A DNA stretch of 64,000 bases from Halobacterium zhouii (lineage in GTDB: Archaea; Halobacteriota; Halobacteria; Halobacteriales; Halobacteriaceae), in assembly GCF_021249405.1 (NCBI RefSeq), contig NZ_CP089593.1, positions 992,001-1,056,000 on the forward strand. Direction: 5' to 3'. Under the pieces are notes generated by a model, which saw only the letters and a list, made by a program, of their open reading frames with translations, was not told the DNA's origin and made no database searches. A program made the translations under genes and the position numbers. This document shows positions 45,298 through 53,520 of this stretch, piece after piece. The first letter of the stretch is position 1; each line of letters begins with the position of its first letter.

Positions 45298-46536
45298 ATG
45301 GAAGACACGGGTGTCTGGCTCGTCGGAGCGCGCGGGAACGTCGCCACGACGGCGATGGTGGGAGCGCGGGCGGTCGCTCGCGGGGAGACGAACACGACGG
45401 GAATGGTCACCGCGCGACCGCCAGTCTCGCAACTCGACCTTCCCGGCGTCGATTCGCTCGTCTTCGGCGGTCACGACGTCCAGGAAACGAGAATTCTGGA
45501 GACGGCCCGCGAGATGGCAGAGCGCGGGCCGCCGGACCAGGACACGCTCGACGCGGTGGCCGAGGACCTCCAGGAGATCGATTCGCGGGTCCGGACGGGT
45601 ACGGCGAGGAACTGCGGGCGGACGGTCGACGCGCTCGCGGACGACACGCTCGACGCCGACCGGTCACTCACGGACGTGGTCGACCAGATACGCGACGACC
45701 TGGCGGCGTTCCGTCGGGAACAGGACGTAGAGCGCGTCGTCGTCGTGAACGTCGCTTCGACGGAGGCGCCGATTCCGGACGCGGAGCGCTACGACGACCT
45801 CGAGGCGTTCGAGGCGGCGCTCCAGCGCGACGACGCAGATCTGCCGGCGAGTTCGCTGTACGCGTACGCCGCGCTCCAGGAGAGATGCCCGTACGTGAAT
45901 TTCACGCCGAGCACCGGCGCCTCCCTCGGCGGTCTCAGGGAACTCGCCGAGGCAAACGACGTACCGCACGCCGGACAGGACGCCAAAACTGGGGAGACGC
46001 TCGTGAAATCCGCGCTTGCGCCGATGTTCGCGGGACGGAATCTCCGAGTGTTGTCCTGGGAGGGGCACAACATCCTGGGGAACACCGACGGGGAGGTCCT
46101 CGAGGACGACGCCAACAAACAGGGGAAACTCGACACCAAAGGCGACATCCTCGACCGACTGCTCCCCGGCGACCCGCACAACCGCGTCCGAATCGATTAC
46201 ACGCCGTCGCTGGGGGACTGGAAGACGGCGTGGGACTACATCCACTTCGGAGGATTCCTCGAAACCGAGATGACCATGCAGTTCACCTGGGAAGGCTCGG
46301 ACTCCGCGCTCGCTGCCCCACTCGTGTTAGACCTTGTGCGCCTGGTCGCCCACGCCGACGCCCACGGCGAAGGCGGCCTCCAGCCACACCTCGCCTCCTT
46401 CTTCAAGGCCCCGCTCGGCGTCGACGAACACGACCTCTCACGACAGTTCGACAGCCTCGAGGCGTACGCTCGACGGCATCTGGAGGCTGACGGGGTCACT
46501 GCGCGAGACGAGGCAGAGCGGGAGGTGGACCGATGA
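45298..46536 (+). CDS. Inositol-3-phosphate synthase
   Basis: 412 residues. NAD site G-V-W-L-V-G-A-R-G-N-V near the start, V-V-N-V-A-S-T-E in the middle, then the family core: G-Q-D-A-K-T-G-E-T-L-V-K, W-E-G-H-N-I-L-G-N-T-D-G and H-F-G-G-F-L. It converts glucose-6-phosphate to myo-inositol-phosphate through oxidation, aldol closure and reduction. Archaea use it for inositol lipids or solutes, but here it heads the rightward half of an ebo-like cluster, whose bacterial versions carry a different cyclase (3-dehydroquinate-synthase-like EboD) or this enzyme. Overlaps the next gene by 4 bp. Confidence 0.9.
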   Translation: MEDTGVWLVGARGNVATTAMVGARAVARGETNTTGMVTARPPVSQLDLPGVDSLVFGGHDVQETRILETAREMAERGPPDQDTLDAVAEDLQEIDSRVRTGTARNCGRTVDALADDTLDADRSLTDVVDQIRDDLAAFRREQDVERVVVVNVASTEAPIPDAERYDDLEAFEAALQRDDADLPASSLYAYAALQERCPYVNFTPSTGASLGGLRELAEANDVPHAGQDAKTGETLVKSALAPMFAGRNLRVLSWEGHNILGNTDGEVLEDDANKQGKLDTKGDILDRLLPGDPHNRVRIDYTPSLGDWKTAWDYIHFGGFLETEMTMQFTWEGSDSALAAPLVLDLVRLVAHADAHGEGGLQPHLASFFKAPLGVDEHDLSRQFDSLEAYARRHLEADGVTARDEAEREVDR

Positions 46537-47870
46537 CCGGCGCCGCCGACCGCGTCGTCGTGCTCGACGTCGTCGGGTTCCAGCCGTCGTTCCTCCCCGA
46601 CGCGCCACACATCGCTGACGCGCTCGACGCGTCCGGGCCGCTCGAACCGGCGTTTCCGGCGCTAACGGTACCGATGCAGACCACGCTCGCGTCAGGACAG
46701 GGGCCGGGAACGCACGGCGACGTGGCCAGCGGCGAGTTCGACCGGGAGCGGGACGAGGCCGTGTTCTGGGAGCGCGACCGTGGCGACCGGACCCGGCTCT
46801 GGGAGGCCGCGAGCGACGCCGGCCTCACCACGGGCGTGCTGAACTTCCAGCACCTCATCGGGTCGACCGCTGACGTCGTCGTCACGCCGTCGCCCATCGA
46901 GGACGAGGAGAACAACTTCCTGGAGATGGACTGCTGGACGAACCCCGACGACCTCTACGACGACCTCAGCGACGAACTCGGCGATTTCCCGCTGTTCAAC
47001 TACTGGGGCCCGGCGGCCAACGAGCAGGGGACCGAGTGGATACTCGACGCCGCGTCCATCGTCACCGAGCGCTTCGACCTCGACATGCTCTGGGTGTACG
47101 TCCCCCATCTCGACTACGCCGGTCTCGAGGACGGACCCAACGGCGCACGGGTGGACGTTCCGGAGGTCGACGACATGGTCGGCGCTTTCCTCGATGACCT
47201 GCGCGAGGACGACCGCTGGGAGGAGACGGCGCTCGCAGTCGTCAGCGAGTACGGGTTCCACGACGTGGACGAGGTGACGTTCCCGAACCGCGCGCTCCGG
47301 GAGGCCGGCCTCCTGGAGACGGACGCGGACGGCGACGTCGACATCCCGGCGTCGGCGGCGTTCGCGATGGTCGACCATCAGGTGGCGCACGTGTACGCCG
47401 ACGCGGACGAACTGGAGGCCGCCCGCGACGTGCTCGAATCCCTCCCGGACATCGACGACGTACTTGACGACGAGGGGAAGCGCGAGCGCGACATCGACCA
47501 CCCGAACGCGGGCGACCTGGTGCTGGTGGCGGACCCCGACGCGTGGTTCCAGTACTACTGGTGGCGCGACCCCGCGGACGCGCCGCCGTACGCAACCGAG
47601 ATGGACATCCACGCGAAACCCGGCTTCGACCCCTGTGAGTTGTTCCTCGACGAGAACGGCGACGTCTCGACGGACGCATCGAAGGTCGGCGGGTCACATG
47701 GACGAACCGACGTCCCCGCGTTCTTCGGCCTCGGCGGTCCCGCAGCACCCGAGATCGACCTCGATGACGCAGTGGACGCGCGCAGCGTCGCCCCGACGGT
47801 CGCAGAACTGCTCGGCGTCCACGAGGCCGTCGACATCGCGTTCGAAGCGCCGAGTCTGCTCGAGGACTGA
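46533..47870 (+). CDS. EboF-like phosphodiesterase, alkaline phosphatase superfamily
   Basis: 445 residues. V-V-V-L-D-V-V-G at the start supplies the first metal Asp; F-P-A-L-T-V-P has the nucleophile Thr; Y-V-P-H-L-D-Y-A-G-L-E-D-G-P and V-V-S-E-Y-G-F-H are metal segments; G-G-S-H-G-R has the last His. Compared with nucleotide pyrophosphatases, the usual D-x-x-G-H has Leu for His, and the Asp-His pair is replaced by Glu-Tyr (S-E-Y-G). I recall S-E-Y-G as normal in EboF-type members. Coupled (ATGA) to inositol-phosphate synthase, so a phosphorylated cyclitol is the natural candidate substrate. Confidence 0.82.
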   Translation: MTGAADRVVVLDVVGFQPSFLPDAPHIADALDASGPLEPAFPALTVPMQTTLASGQGPGTHGDVASGEFDRERDEAVFWERDRGDRTRLWEAASDAGLTTGVLNFQHLIGSTADVVVTPSPIEDEENNFLEMDCWTNPDDLYDDLSDELGDFPLFNYWGPAANEQGTEWILDAASIVTERFDLDMLWVYVPHLDYAGLEDGPNGARVDVPEVDDMVGAFLDDLREDDRWEETALAVVSEYGFHDVDEVTFPNRALREAGLLETDADGDVDIPASAAFAMVDHQVAHVYADADELEAARDVLESLPDIDDVLDDEGKRERDIDHPNAGDLVLVADPDAWFQYYWWRDPADAPPYATEMDIHAKPGFDPCELFLDENGDVSTDASKVGGSHGRTDVPAFFGLGGPAAPEIDLDDAVDARSVAPTVAELLGVHEAVDIAFEAPSLLED

Positions 47871-47905
47871 GAACCTGACTGTCGCAGGAGCGCCGACTGG
47901 CGTGG

Positions 47906-49663
47906 TCAGCGCTGGCTGTCGGCGAGTCGCTCGACGCGATTCAGCGTGTCCGCATCCCCGGGTTCCTTATCCTCGCGTACGGTGACGAACCGCGGGAATC
48001 GGAGCGCGTACCCCGAGGAGTACGTCGGGGACGCCTGTATCTCCTCGTAGCCCACCTCGAAGACGACCGCCGGTTCGATGTCGACCTCCTGGCCGTCCTC
48101 CGTACGGACGTAGGGTTCGAGCAGTTCCGTGAGTTCCGCGAGTTCCTCGTCCGTGATGCCGGTCGCAACCTTCCCGATGGTCTTGAAGCGTTCGGTGCTC
48201 CCGGACGCGTCGCCGGTCTCGCCGTCAGCGGCGCGCGCCGACAGCAGGAACGTCCCGAGGAAGGAAGCGCGCCGACCCTCGCCCCACTCCGCGCCCGTCA
48301 CCACGAGGTCCAGGGTCTCCACGTCCGGCTTGCGCTTCAACCAGTTCTTCCCGCGATTTCCGGGGGTGTATGCGGCATCCGGGTCTTTCAGCATGATGCC
48401 CTCGTGGCCGGATTCGAGCGCTCGCTCGTCGAACGCCGCGATCTCGTCGGGGTCCTCGGAGAACAACACGTCCGAGACCGCTGACTCGTCGTCGACGACC
48501 GACTCGAGGCGCGCGTGGCGCTCGCGGAACGGTTCGTCGAGGAGGTCCTCGCCACCGTCAGCCGGAGTCTGTCGAGCACTCGAGTCCTCGTGAGAGGTCG
48601 GAACCCCCGCGTGCAGGCAGTCGAAGGCGTTCAGTTCTACCGCGACCTCCTCGCGCATCGCCTCGACGTCGTGCTTGCGGCGGAACCGCGTGAGTATCTC
48701 CTGGAACGGCAGCGGCGTGCCGTCGTCGGCCACCGCCACCGCCTCCCCGTCGAGGATGACCGGCGGTTCGACGTTGTTCTCGACGAACTCCACGAGTTCT
48801 GGGAGCGCAGCCGTTACGTCCTCCATGTTCCGGGAGTACAGCGCGACGTCCTCGCCGTCCCAGTGGACCTGGACGCGAGCCCCGTCGAACTTCGTCTCCA
48901 CGGCCGCCTCGCCCCAGTCGTCGAGCGCCGACGTGACGGTGCCCGCTTGCGCGAGCATCGCCTGTACCGGCCGGCCGACTTCCAGGTGCATCGCGTCGAT
49001 GCCCTCGACGCCCTCCTCGCGGGCCGTCGCCGCTACGAGGCCGTAGTCGTTGGACACCTGGAGCGCGCGTTCGACGGCCTCCACGGGCACATCGAAGGCT
49101 TCTGCGATGGCGTCCCGGACGGTTCCCTCGCCGACGCCGATGCGCATCTCCCCGAGCACGAGTCGCGCGAGGTACCGAGCCTCCTCGCTCGAACACTGAT
49201 TGAACAGGCCGAACAGCAGGGTCACCTTCTCGTCCTGGCTGCCGTCGCCCGTCGCGTTCGCGAGCGCCGTCAACTTCTCGTACACCGCCCGAACTGACAG
49301 GCCAGACGCTCCACTGCCGTCGTTTCCGTTGTTTCCGAACGCAGCGAGTCCGGCCTGCCCTCCGAGGTCGAGGGACGCAGCAACCTCACCGACGTCGCCG
49401 GTCTCCGCAAGTCGGCCCTCGACGTCGTCGGCGGTGACGTTCGTGCCTGCCGCCCTCGCCAGCGCCTCGTAGCAGAGGCGCGGCCCGATGTCGAGTTTGG
49501 TCTCCGCGTGCGCCGGGAACACCCGCCCCTGGACGAACCGCGCGACGACCGCGAGGTCGTCGTCGGCTTCGAGGAACAGGTCGGTGACCAGCGCGACGAC
49601 GTCGAGGTCCGCGGACTCCGCCTCGACGTCGGCGGCGTGCGCGGCGAACGACCCGAAGTTCAT
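47906..49663 (-). CDS. lig: ATP-dependent DNA ligase
   Basis: 585 residues. Active-site lysine in E-T-K-F-D-G-A-R-V-Q (about residue 265), motif III-like L-Y-S-R-N-M-E-D, motif IV V-I-L-D-G-E-A-V-A, motif V L-K-R-K-P. The N-terminal about 230 residues form the DNA-binding domain of archaeal/eukaryal ligase I and the C-terminal part the OB fold. It seals nicks in replication and repair. Transcribed toward the ebo-like cluster, 35 bp from its end. Confidence 0.95.
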   Translation of the reverse strand: MNFGSFAAHAADVEAESADLDVVALVTDLFLEADDDLAVVARFVQGRVFPAHAETKLDIGPRLCYEALARAAGTNVTADDVEGRLAETGDVGEVAASLDLGGQAGLAAFGNNGNDGSGASGLSVRAVYEKLTALANATGDGSQDEKVTLLFGLFNQCSSEEARYLARLVLGEMRIGVGEGTVRDAIAEAFDVPVEAVERALQVSNDYGLVAATAREEGVEGIDAMHLEVGRPVQAMLAQAGTVTSALDDWGEAAVETKFDGARVQVHWDGEDVALYSRNMEDVTAALPELVEFVENNVEPPVILDGEAVAVADDGTPLPFQEILTRFRRKHDVEAMREEVAVELNAFDCLHAGVPTSHEDSSARQTPADGGEDLLDEPFRERHARLESVVDDESAVSDVLFSEDPDEIAAFDERALESGHEGIMLKDPDAAYTPGNRGKNWLKRKPDVETLDLVVTGAEWGEGRRASFLGTFLLSARAADGETGDASGSTERFKTIGKVATGITDEELAELTELLEPYVRTEDGQEVDIEPAVVFEVGYEEIQASPTYSSGYALRFPRFVTVREDKEPGDADTLNRVERLADSQR

Positions 49664-49875
49664 CGTTCGAGGGTTGCCCCCTGCCGCAGTTAAAACGAGC
49701 GGACCGGTCCCGTGTCCACGCGAATGGTGGTCAGAATCGAGCAGGAGAGCAGAACCGATTGCGCCGGTGAATTTACTCCTTGCTGGCCCGAAGCCAACGT
49801 GTGGCTACCAGATGACACCACGTTACCCCGCCGAGAACGGAGTTTTATGCCTTCGCCCGTCGTGTTAGATATCGT
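49664..49875 (+). promoter_or_regulatory. Spacer with promoter of the zinc-finger microprotein
   Basis: Carries AGTTTTATGCC at about 49839-49849, a TATA box 27-37 bp before the ATG at 49876. Otherwise no gene seen; the ligase promoter must lie at the left end. Confidence 0.5.
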
Positions 49876-49977
49876 ATGTCATCTGACCAGCACGAGTGTG
49901 ACATGTGTGGCGCGACGTTCGACACCGAGGAGCAACTTCAGGAGCACAACGAGGAACAACACAGCGACCAGATGTAG
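49876..49977 (+). CDS. 33-residue C2H2 zinc-finger microprotein
   Basis: M-S-S-D-Q-H-E-C-D-M-C-G then F-D-T-E-E-Q-L-Q-E-H-N-E-E-Q-H. Ligands Cys8, Cys11, His24 and His29 give C-x2-C-x12-H-x4-H, a complete classical finger with the conserved Phe and Leu at their core positions, and nothing else. Very acidic, so direct DNA binding is doubtful; protein contact is more likely. Has its own promoter and a leaderless start. One-finger proteins like this occur widely in haloarchaea, but their role is unknown. Confidence 0.8.
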   Translation: MSSDQHECDMCGATFDTEEQLQEHNEEQHSDQM

Positions 49978-50218
49978 CCGGCGGAACGGCGGCGCGCCGA
50001 GCGGCGGCCGCCGGACCGCTTGCCACGTCGTGACCTGACCCGGACCAGCCCGAGTGTTCACCGCTCGAACCCGCCAGATTCTCGTTGTTCGGCCGAGTGC
50101 GTCCACGAGAGGAGTGACTCGAGCGTGCAGTCCGACTGTGGTGGGCCGTCGTCCACACGCCATCAGCGCTTCCCGGCGTGCCGTCGCTTATTAGGCACGG
50201 GGGGACGAACGGCAGGCC
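49978..50218. other. 241-bp spacer, no gene seen
   Basis: Between the zinc-finger microprotein and the GCS2-like gene. Contains CTTATTAGGCAC (about 50188-50199), a weak TATA-like site 20-31 bp before the ATG at 50219. Confidence 0.45.
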
Positions 50219-51748
50219 ATGACAAGTTCGGACCTCGTCGACGACGTTGAAGACGTACTGGCTGTCGACGTGGACGCCTTCGAGGAGCAGGTTCGAGCTG
50301 ACGCCGAGGTCATCAAAGAGGAGATAGCGGGGGGCACCTTCGACAATCCGCAGGCCATCGTCGGCCTCGAGTACGAGTTCTACGCGGTGAGCGACGACGG
50401 GTCGCTCGCGCGCGTCCCTCGACGCGTCCTCGAGTTTGTGGGCTTCGAGAAGGAACTCGGCCTCCACAACGCGGAGATGTCGACGAGCCCCCAGCCCCTC
50501 AACCAGTACGGACTGCGGGCTCAGGAAGCCGAGGTGCAGGCGCGTCTCGACGCCGCGCTCTCCCCGATGGACGCCGAGGGCCTCCACCTCGTCAGTGACG
50601 GCATGTGGACGATACCCCCGGAGGGCGAGACTGCCCGGGAGTACCTCACGGACAGCGTCGAACAGGACGGCATCCAGGTCGCGACGAACATGAGCGCGTC
50701 CCGGCGCTACCACGCGATGGCGAACACCGGTCAGCCGGCGGGGATGCGACTCGACGCCCCCCACGTCGACATGCAGGCTGACACGGTGATGCCCGAGGCA
50801 CTCATCACGTCCATCCAGCCCCACTACCAGGTCCCCCAGGCCGTCGACCTGCCGACGTACTTCCGGTACGCGCTTCGGTTCGCTGCGCCGCTGCTCGCGC
50901 TCGGGGTGAACGCCCCACTGTTCCCGCCGGACCTCTACGACGAGGACGCCACCGCCGAGGAGATTCTCACCGACGGCTGGCAGGAGGGCCGCATCGACGT
51001 CTTCGAGACGGTGTTGAACGTGCCCGGCATACAGGAGAAGGTCGCGTTTCCGGAGGACCTCGAATCCGTCTCGGAGGCCGTCGACCGCGTCGCCGAGGAC
51101 AACACCATCGTCCCGATGCCGGTCTCCGAGGGCGGCCGGTTCGACGACGAGTTCGCGCACTGGCGGCGCAAGCACGGCACGTACTGGCGGTGGATTCGAC
51201 CGGTGTTCGGCGGCGCCTCGCGCGAGGAGGCCAACGCCCGAATCGAGTTCCGCCCCATTCCCGGCCAGCCGACGGTCAGGGACACTATCTCGTTCCAGGC
51301 GGCGTTCGCCGGACTACTCGAGAACCTGCCGCGGACCGAACACCCGCTGTACGAACTCGAGTGGGCAGACGCCCGCGACTCGTTCTACGACGCCGCGCGG
51401 AACGGCCTGGACGCCGACCTCGAGTGGGTCGACGCCGACGGCGACCGCGTCACCGACACGAAGGAACTGTACGCCGACCTCTTCGAGCAGGCCAACGCGG
51501 GACTCCAGCGCCGCGGCCTCTCCAGTGACGAAGCCGCGAAGTACCTCTGGCCGCTCCGACAGCGCGCCCGGCACGCGGTCACGCCCGCAGCGTGGAAACG
51601 CGAGCGCGTCCGGGACGCGCTCGACGAGGGCAGTGGGTTCGAGAACGCCGTGTACTCGATGCAGTTCGAGTACATCGAGAACCAGCGCGAGACCCTGCTC
51701 TCGGGGAGTTTCGCGGACTGGGTGGGACGCGGCGGCGAACTGGAATAA
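50219..51748 (+). CDS. GCS2-like carboxylate-amine ligase (glutamate-cysteine ligase-related)
   Basis: 509 residues. A-I-V-G-L-E-Y-E-F-Y-A-V followed by L-H-N-A-E-M-S-T-S-P-Q-P resembles the Glu-rich ATP/Mg site of the GCS2 family, and R-R-Y-H-A-M-A-N-T and I-E-F-R-P-I-P-G-Q-P fit later strands. Such enzymes make an amide between a carboxylate and an amine at the cost of ATP. Haloarchaea make gamma-glutamylcysteine instead of glutathione, but the known haloarchaeal GshA is shorter, so the substrate here is open. Stands alone, convergent with psmB. Confidence 0.6.
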   Translation: MTSSDLVDDVEDVLAVDVDAFEEQVRADAEVIKEEIAGGTFDNPQAIVGLEYEFYAVSDDGSLARVPRRVLEFVGFEKELGLHNAEMSTSPQPLNQYGLRAQEAEVQARLDAALSPMDAEGLHLVSDGMWTIPPEGETAREYLTDSVEQDGIQVATNMSASRRYHAMANTGQPAGMRLDAPHVDMQADTVMPEALITSIQPHYQVPQAVDLPTYFRYALRFAAPLLALGVNAPLFPPDLYDEDATAEEILTDGWQEGRIDVFETVLNVPGIQEKVAFPEDLESVSEAVDRVAEDNTIVPMPVSEGGRFDDEFAHWRRKHGTYWRWIRPVFGGASREEANARIEFRPIPGQPTVRDTISFQAAFAGLLENLPRTEHPLYELEWADARDSFYDAARNGLDADLEWVDADGDRVTDTKELYADLFEQANAGLQRRGLSSDEAAKYLWPLRQRARHAVTPAAWKRERVRDALDEGSGFENAVYSMQFEYIENQRETLLSGSFADWVGRGGELE

Positions 51749-51797
51749 CTGGCCGGAAGAACGTTCGAAGAAGCGACTACAGCAGCTGAGAACCCGA

Positions 51798-52529
51798 CTA
51801 CAGCAGCTCGTCGAAGGTCTTGTAGCCGACGATCTCGACGTCGTCCTCGGTGATCTTCGTGATGTGGATGCCGTTGCCCGAGGCCGTGTCGCGTTCGCTG
51901 GCGGACTGGATGGCGTGCGCGGCGGCGGTGACGGCCTCGTCCATCGACATCTCCTCGTCGTACTCTTGTTCGAGCACACCGAGCGCGTACGGCATCCCGG
52001 AGCCCTGCGCGGTGTACTTGTCGGTCATCGCGCTGCCGCCGGGGTCGAGGCTGTAGACGTGCGCGCCGTCCTCGTCGACGCCGCCGAGGATGGGGACGAC
52101 GAGGAAGAAGGGGCCGCCCCGCAGGAGGTTCGACGCCATCGTCGCGAGCGCGTTGATGGACATGTACTCGCCGCGGCGCGCCTCGTAGAGGTTCGCCTCC
52201 GCGCGCAGCGAGCGGACGAAGGACTGGGAGCCGCCGACGGACCCGGAAATGGAGAGCGCGGCGTTCGGCTGGATCTCCTCGACCTTCTGGACGTTCTTGT
52301 TGGAGATGACGCGGCCGCCGAGGCTCGCGCGCTGGTCCGAGGCCATCACGACGCCGTCCTCGGTGGCGAGGCCGACGATGGTGGTTCCGGTCTTGTTGAT
52401 GTTGTCCGAGTCGCCCCGGGATACGTCGTTGTCGGGCAGCGAGCCGAGTTCCGGCTCGTACGGGTTCTGGACGCCGTCGAATTTCGCCCGGTTGCGAGCG
52501 AACTCGGAGCCGTCGTTCGGGTTGAACAT
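51798..52529 (-). CDS. psmB: Proteasome subunit beta
   Basis: 243 residues starting M-F-N-P-N-D-G-S-E-F. A 48-residue propeptide ends at K-T-G, exposing Thr49 as the catalytic N-terminal nucleophile (T-T-I-V-G-L). Other signature residues: D-Q-R-A-S near Thr49+17 and K-N-V-Q-K with the active Lys. G-S-G-M-P-Y-A-L-G-V-L-E is the typical later helix. Autocleaved on assembly into 20S particles. A TATA box GGTTTTATC lies near 52554-52562, giving a near-leaderless mRNA. Confidence 0.96.
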   Translation of the reverse strand: MFNPNDGSEFARNRAKFDGVQNPYEPELGSLPDNDVSRGDSDNINKTGTTIVGLATEDGVVMASDQRASLGGRVISNKNVQKVEEIQPNAALSISGSVGGSQSFVRSLRAEANLYEARRGEYMSINALATMASNLLRGGPFFLVVPILGGVDEDGAHVYSLDPGGSAMTDKYTAQGSGMPYALGVLEQEYDEEMSMDEAVTAAAHAIQSASERDTASGNGIHITKITEDDVEIVGYKTFDELL

Positions 52530-52671
52530 TACCTGTGGATACCGCCCCGCCACTGATAAAACCATCTTTTCCGGGGATTACGAACTCCTCTGAACGCAGA
52601 ACAACGAGTGTCTAACGCTGCGTAATGCAGGTGTGTGGAACGGCTGTGCGGGCCGTCGCTGGAGACGGCGC

Positions 52672-52839
52672 TCAGTGTGCCGCCCGGTACGCTCGTTCGG
52701 TGCGCTCTACGAGTCGGCCGAACGGTAGCGTGATACCTGCCTGCCGGGCGACGAGTGCGACTGGCAGCAACAGGAGGCCGAGCGCGAGGCTGGACTGGTA
52801 CAGCGCGAACAGTCCGAGTCGGGTGATGCGGTCGAACAT
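52672..52839 (-). CDS. Small membrane protein, 55 residues
   Basis: M-F-D-R-I-T-R-L then one hydrophobic helix (about residues 9-32, with L-A-L-G-L-L-L-L-P-V-A-L-V-A) and R-L-V-E-R-T-E-R-A-Y at the end. A strong TATA box CCTATTTATACTGG lies at about 52865-52878, 27-38 bp ahead of the start, supporting expression. Not recognised. Confidence 0.65.
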   Translation of the reverse strand: MFDRITRLGLFALYQSSLALGLLLLPVALVARQAGITLPFGRLVERTERAYRAAH

Positions 52840-53098
52840 CGGGTGCTCACGGGAAATACGTAGCCAGTATAAATAGGTTTCGGGTGGGGATGGTGGGGGA
52901 ATCGGGCGCAGTCGGGTGATTTCTCGAGTGTTGGACGAAACTCCAACCCCTGGCCGGGAGAGAGACACTCCGGTGTAGGCGTGGTGTGGGCGAGCCGACG
53001 CTAACCTGTAAGTTATGACGATGGTTTCAGTCACGTCCGCCGGCGTCGTCGGACGCGCGAACCACAAAGAACGACTTGCCGCGTCTGTATTGGTGAGT

Positions 53099-53458
53099 AT
53101 GAGCAACTACGTCGTTGCGATGGAGGCCGCGTGGCTGGTCCGTGACGTCGAGAACTCCGACGACGCCATCGGCGTCGCCGTGAGCGAGGCTGGTAAGCGA
53201 CTGAACGATCAGGACCTGGACTACGTCGAGGTGGAGGCGGGGCTCACGGCGTGTCCGGCGTGTAACGAACCGCTGGACGCCGCGTTCCTCGCCGCGAACA
53301 CCGCGCTCGTCGGCCTCGTCTTGGAACTCACCGTGTTCAACGCGGAGGGTGAGGAGCACGCCGAGCGCATCGCCAAGAGCGAGGTCGGCGGCGCGCTCCG
53401 TGACGTCCCCCTGGAGGTCATCGAGGTCATCGAGGAGGACGAAGACGAAGACGAGTGA
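53099..53458 (+). CDS. DUF555 (UPF0212) family protein
   Basis: 119 residues starting M-S-N-Y-V-V-A-M-E-A-A-W-L-V-R. Contains a C-P-A-C pair (residues 55-58) and an acidic tail ending E-D-E-D-E-D-E. The family is archaeal and uncharacterised; the C-x2-C suggests metal binding, perhaps through dimerisation. The frame is open further upstream to 53015, but the ATG at 53099 matches family length. Confidence 0.85.
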   Translation: MSNYVVAMEAAWLVRDVENSDDAIGVAVSEAGKRLNDQDLDYVEVEAGLTACPACNEPLDAAFLAANTALVGLVLELTVFNAEGEEHAERIAKSEVGGALRDVPLEVIEVIEEDEDEDE

Positions 53459-53520
53459 CACCACCCCTCTGAACGGTCGCGTCCACCGGCACTGCGGAGT
53501 CCGCCTTCTTCCTGCCGGAG

